9,114 bases of DNA from NCBI GenBank assembly GCA_902478455.1, contig CABSLJ010000099.1, positions 1 through 9,114 on the forward strand, written 5' to 3'. The notes beneath the pieces are model-generated. The model did not search any database and had not been told where the DNA came from. It saw nothing but the letters and a program-made list of their open reading frames with translations. A program made the translations under genes and the position numbers. Each line of letters starts with the position of its first letter. The stretch's first letter is position 1. Shown here one piece after another: positions 6,272 through 9,114 of this stretch. Origin of the DNA: an uncultured Oscillospiraceae bacterium (GTDB lineage Bacteria; Bacillota; Clostridia; Oscillospirales; Acutalibacteraceae).

Positions 6272-8959
6272 TCATTCCCCGTTTTCCTGCCCGGAGGGCG
6301 CGCCGTTTTCGACCGGCGGCTCGGGGACCTGCGTGGGAGAATGAGTGATCAGCTCGGGCAGATTCCTTTTGCGCGCGGTCCTCAGCTTTTTGAGCCCTCC
6401 AAAATCGAACAGCCACGCTGCGGCGAGCAGAGCGAGAACGCCCAGTGCGGAAATTACCGCGCCGGACCGCAGTCCGGCGGGCGTGAAGGAGAAGGAGAGC
6501 GTATGCTCGCCCGCCGCAAGCGGCACGGCGAGGAAGCCATCCCCCACCGCCTGCGGGGTTACGGCTTCTCCGTCGACCCACACGCTCCAACCGGGATCGT
6601 AGGGGATGGAGGTAAAGAGCACGCCGTCCTCCCTGGCGCTTACCCTGCCGGAGAGGGAGGACTGACCCTGCTCGATGTCGTACATTCCGCCCGTCTTGAG
6701 GCGGTCCGTCAAGGCGCTGAAAGCGTCGTAATCAAAGCCGCAGACCTTTGGGGACTGAATGTAGGATACGCCGGCCGGAAGATCCACGGTGACGGTGATG
6801 ACGTCGCCCGCCTGGAAGAAGCCCAGGTCGATCACGCCGGTGATGTGGTAGCCCCAGTCGAGCTTCTGACCGTTCACGGTCACGCCGGCGGAGGAGGAAA
6901 GGGAGCGCTGGGGCAGGAAGAAGAGCACCTGCTGTTCCTCCGGATTGAGGATGGAAAAGGTGACGCTGCTCTTGCCGCCCGAGTTGTTGGAAAGCTTGAG
7001 CCATTCGCCGTTTCCGCCCGACATGTCCACGCCGTCCGCGGGCTGGATGGCTACGCCGGTGATGGGCGTATAGTAGACGGCGTTGTCCCCGGCCATCAGA
7101 TTTAAAAGCGAGGTCTGGGAATAGAAGGGATCGTTGTCCACGGCGGAGAAACGCAGCACGGCCGAATCGACCATAAAGCCGATGGGCAGCGCGTCGGGAT
7201 TTTCATATACCATCTGCACGCCGTCGTAGGAACGCGCCAGCTGATAGCCTTGGTGGGGCTGCACATTGCTGAGGACATACTTGATCCCCAACAGGGAATC
7301 GACCACATTGGTGGAACCGAAATACCGCAGAAAACGGTTCTGCACGGTGGAGGAAATTCCCATCCGGCACAACAGCTTGCTGGAATGCTGATTGGTAAAG
7401 GAGCTGTAATGCGCCATACCGTTGTAGCCCAGGGAGAGGGCGTCGTTCGCGTTGCGCATCTTCCGGTTTTCCACACGGTACCAGCCGTCGTCCATGCCGC
7501 GGATGTCTGCGATCACCGGGGCCGTCTCCTCATAGAAGCCGACGTAGCTTTCCCGGCTGTCGTAGCGGAGCTGACCGTCGAGTTCGCGGATCATCTGACC
7601 GCCGTTGCCGTACACTTCGGTGCAGCAACAGATGAGGATCATCAGCCCCATCGCGCCGGCCAAGTGCCGCTGAGAACGCATGACCGACAGCAGGAGGGTA
7701 TAAAGCAGCAGGAGTAAGACCGAGCTGACCACCAGCTCGGTGGAGACGTGCTCAAATCCGAAAGCGGGCAGGAGGGCGACGAGCAGCGTCAGCACCCCAA
7801 AGGTGGCGAGGATGTGCTTGAGCTTTATTCCCGCGCGGTTTTGATAGCACAGGGCGGACATCAGAATCAGGCAGAAACACCAAAGAAAGGTGAATCGGTA
7901 GGGAAACCAGGTGGGCTCGTCGCCCGCGTGCCAGAGGATGTTCAGCGGCCAGAAGGTCATGCTCAGAAAGAGGACAAAGACGATCACGCCGGCGCTGATT
8001 TTTAAGCGCTTGTCGATGCGCCTGTTGAGAAAAAACAGGGGGGCCATCAGCAGGCACAGGGTTCCGCAGAAGAGATTGGGCAGCCCGTAGGTGATGGAAT
8101 CGTAGCTGCCGTAGAGCATCTTGCTGAAAATTTCAAAGGGAGACAGGGTGGCCGCGCCCGCATTGGAGGAGGAGATGTACAGATAAACATAATTGAGGGA
8201 AAGGTAGGTCGGAATCAACAGGAAGGCGGCCGCCGCCGCGGCGATGCCCGCGCCCAGGGCGAAAAGCCCCGCCTTTTTCCAGAATTCCGCGCCGGAGATG
8301 CGCCCGGTAAAGGTCACGGCGAGGAAGTACATGGCCGTAAAGAGGCCCGCCATGAAGGCGATGTAGAACTGGGCGATAAAGAGCACTGCGAGGCTCAGCA
8401 TCAAAGGCAGCAGCCGGCCTCGGTCGAGCAGCAGATGGACGCACATCAGCACCACCGGCAGAAGAATGACGCCGTCGAGCCACATGATATTGAGGGCGTA
8501 GACCATCACATAGGTCATCATGGCGTAGAGCACCGAAAAGGAGACGCAGCTGATCCCCTTGCACCCCAGAATGCGGTAGGCGTAGCAGGAAAAGGTAAGC
8601 CCCGCGCAGCCGACCTTTAACAGGGTGATGAGAAGCAGCGCCTCGGGCATGCAGCTTTTGGGGAAGAGGAGCACCAGAAAGGAGAAGGGGCTCGCGATGT
8701 AGAAGGAGTAGACGCCGGTCATATTCATGCCGAGGCCCGCTCTCCAGGAGAAGAAGATACTGTCCTGTCCGTGGAGGATGTCGTAAAACCAGGAGTGAAA
8801 ATCGACGTACTGCTGGCTCATGTCGGTGATCAGAAGGGATTTTTCCCCGAACGGATATACGCCGAAGGCGGCGTAAATCGTCAGCAGCAGCAAAACGGGC
8901 ATGAGAAACGACAGCCCGAAAATCCAGAATCTGGATCTGTTTTGTGAAGCATTGCTCAT
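6272..8959 (-). CDS. YfhO family polytopic membrane protein (GT-C-like, probable surface-polymer glycosylation)
   Basis: The 895-residue integral membrane protein has the length and layout of the bacterial YfhO family. A first membrane helix (11-31) is followed by an outer loop carrying GEKSLLITDMSQQYVDF (38-54), whose Asp46 sits where GT-C glycosyltransferases keep the catalytic acid. SWRAGLGMNMTGVYSFYIAS (71-90) and about ten more helices reach residue ~447. A large extracytoplasmic domain (~450-830) contains WYRVENRK, HYSSFTN and the terminal beta region SIPYDPGWSVWVDGE (784-798). A last helix (~833-852) and a polar cytoplasmic tail follow. B. subtilis YfhO glycosylates lipoteichoic acid; the polymer here is unknown. 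The ATG at 8959 is the only sensible start, because an in-frame TAA lies two codons upstream and the next Met (20) is inside helix 1. It has no normal Shine-Dalgarno sequence. Two RCK genes follow it, probably on the same transcript. Confidence 0.9.
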   Translation of the reverse strand: MSNASQNRSRFWIFGLSFLMPVLLLLTIYAAFGVYPFGEKSLLITDMSQQYVDFHSWFYDILHGQDSIFFSWRAGLGMNMTGVYSFYIASPFSFLVLLFPKSCMPEALLLITLLKVGCAGLTFSCYAYRILGCKGISCVSFSVLYAMMTYVMVYALNIMWLDGVILLPVVLMCVHLLLDRGRLLPLMLSLAVLFIAQFYIAFMAGLFTAMYFLAVTFTGRISGAEFWKKAGLFALGAGIAAAAAAFLLIPTYLSLNYVYLYISSSNAGAATLSPFEIFSKMLYGSYDSITYGLPNLFCGTLCLLMAPLFFLNRRIDKRLKISAGVIVFVLFLSMTFWPLNILWHAGDEPTWFPYRFTFLWCFCLILMSALCYQNRAGIKLKHILATFGVLTLLVALLPAFGFEHVSTELVVSSVLLLLLYTLLLSVMRSQRHLAGAMGLMILICCCTEVYGNGGQMIRELDGQLRYDSRESYVGFYEETAPVIADIRGMDDGWYRVENRKMRNANDALSLGYNGMAHYSSFTNQHSSKLLCRMGISSTVQNRFLRYFGSTNVVDSLLGIKYVLSNVQPHQGYQLARSYDGVQMVYENPDALPIGFMVDSAVLRFSAVDNDPFYSQTSLLNLMAGDNAVYYTPITGVAIQPADGVDMSGGNGEWLKLSNNSGGKSSVTFSILNPEEQQVLFFLPQRSLSSSAGVTVNGQKLDWGYHITGVIDLGFFQAGDVITVTVDLPAGVSYIQSPKVCGFDYDAFSALTDRLKTGGMYDIEQGQSSLSGRVSAREDGVLFTSIPYDPGWSVWVDGEAVTPQAVGDGFLAVPLAAGEHTLSFSFTPAGLRSGAVISALGVLALLAAAWLFDFGGLKKLRTARKRNLPELITHSPTQVPEPPVENGAPSGQENGE

Positions 8960-8965
8960 AGATTA

Positions 8966-9015
8966 GGCGAAGCGTTCCGCCGGATGCAAAACGGGAGAAC
9001 GGAAATCGCCTTTTT
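8966..9015. promoter_or_regulatory. Leader stem-loop next to the yfhO start codon
   Basis: GGCGA (8966-8970) pairs with TCGCC (9006-9010), and TTCCG (8975-8979) with CGGAA (9000-9004), with a 4x1 internal loop and a CCG/CGG pairing further inside. In yfhO mRNA the hairpin ends six bases before the ATG. It includes CGGCGGAA, the only SD-like purine run, which is about 17 bases from the start. Read on the plus strand the stem is followed by TTTTT (9011-9015) and looks like a terminator, although no plus-strand gene precedes it. Confidence 0.4.
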
Positions 9016-9064
9016 CCCACCCTTCTTTCTGTTTTGGCCCGCAGGTGCAAAAGCCTTTCCTGTT

Positions 9065-9092
9065 GCAGGGGCGCAAACCCCTGCGTGTTTTT
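9065..9092 (+). terminator. Terminator-like hairpin with T-run on the plus strand, in the yfhO leader
   Basis: GCAGGGG (9065-9071) pairs with CCCCTGC (9078-9084) around a six-base loop. The plus strand continues GTGTTTTT (9085-9092), the form of an intrinsic terminator. No plus-strand gene ends here. On the minus strand it would form a hairpin at the very 5' end of the yfhO mRNA, if transcription starts near 9089. Its left side shares TTGCAGGGGCGC with 2523-2534. Confidence 0.4.
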
Positions 9093-9095
9093 CAA

Positions 9096-9101
9096 ATTAT
9101 A
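9096..9101 (-). promoter_or_regulatory. -10 box upstream of yfhO, -35 outside the window
   Basis: A perfect TATAAT on the minus strand lies in AT-rich DNA 137 bases before the yfhO start codon. The matching -35 box would fall beyond base 9114, so the promoter cannot be confirmed here. A start near 9089 would give a leader of about 130 bases containing both hairpins of this region. No coding sequence was seen between 8960 and 9114. Confidence 0.45.
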
Positions 9102-9114
9102 GTCTATATTGCAC

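Noticed and set aside
5158..6348. 396-codon open frame on the plus strand
   Set aside because: It runs antisense to both RCK genes and the end of yfhO. Its product has no recognisable domain and is a by-product of GC-rich codon use.
8133..9095. 320-codon open frame on the minus strand overlapping the yfhO start
   Set aside because: It is in another frame of yfhO, rich in Arg/His/Leu, and lacks the membrane pattern. The 895-residue frame is clearly the real one.
1..9114. Mobile element, phage, CRISPR, tRNA or rRNA
   Set aside because: No transposase or integrase-like protein, no spaced direct repeats and no cloverleaf or rRNA signature was noticed on either strand.

Overview
The window looks like chromosomal DNA from a GC-rich, anaerobic, Gram-positive member of the Clostridia, most likely an Oscillospiraceae/Ruminococcaceae-type gut bacterium. 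The placement is an inference. It rests on a clostridial-type pyruvate:ferredoxin oxidoreductase, a QueT-type queuosine-precursor transporter, a YfhO-type membrane protein, strong GGAGG ribosome binding sites and GC-rich codon use. No mobile element, phage gene, CRISPR array, tRNA or rRNA was seen. I found no unmistakably new multi-gene system. The unusual material is mostly in the intergenic regions.

Layout. (1) 1-588, minus: the first 196 codons of pyruvate:ferredoxin oxidoreductase, cut by the window edge, with a promoter and a perfect 10-bp inverted repeat at 661-698. (2) 589-951: a divergent intergenic region that also carries a good promoter (865-893) for the rightward gene. (3) 952-2397, plus: a CNNM/CBS/CorC-type integral membrane protein, probably a divalent-cation transporter. 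(4) 2398-2860: a 463-bp gap rich in stem-loops, including a long structured leader before queT. (5) 2861-3376, plus: QueT, an ECF S-component. (6) 3420-4802, plus: KtrB/TrkH potassium translocating subunit. (7) 4829-4871: a bidirectional terminator separating convergent transcription units. (8) 4906-5568 and 5605-6228, minus: two different single-unit RCK (TrkA/KtrA) regulators. (9) 6272-8959, minus: a YfhO-family polytopic membrane protein that precedes the RCK pair by 43 bp, so the three probably form one operon. (10) 8960-9114: the yfhO leader, with a -10 box and two hairpins.

How the genes fit together. KtrB plus the two RCK proteins make a complete potassium uptake system. The membrane subunit is on the plus strand and the NAD(H)/nucleotide-binding gating subunits are on the minus strand, meeting at a shared terminator. 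Two separate RCK proteins may stand in for the tandem RCK repeats of enterobacterial TrkA. QueT supplies preQ1-like precursors for queuosine in tRNA, and its leader is a good place to look for a preQ1 riboswitch. YfhO-family proteins act in glycosylation of cell-surface polymers. The pyruvate:ferredoxin oxidoreductase marks fermentative anaerobic metabolism.
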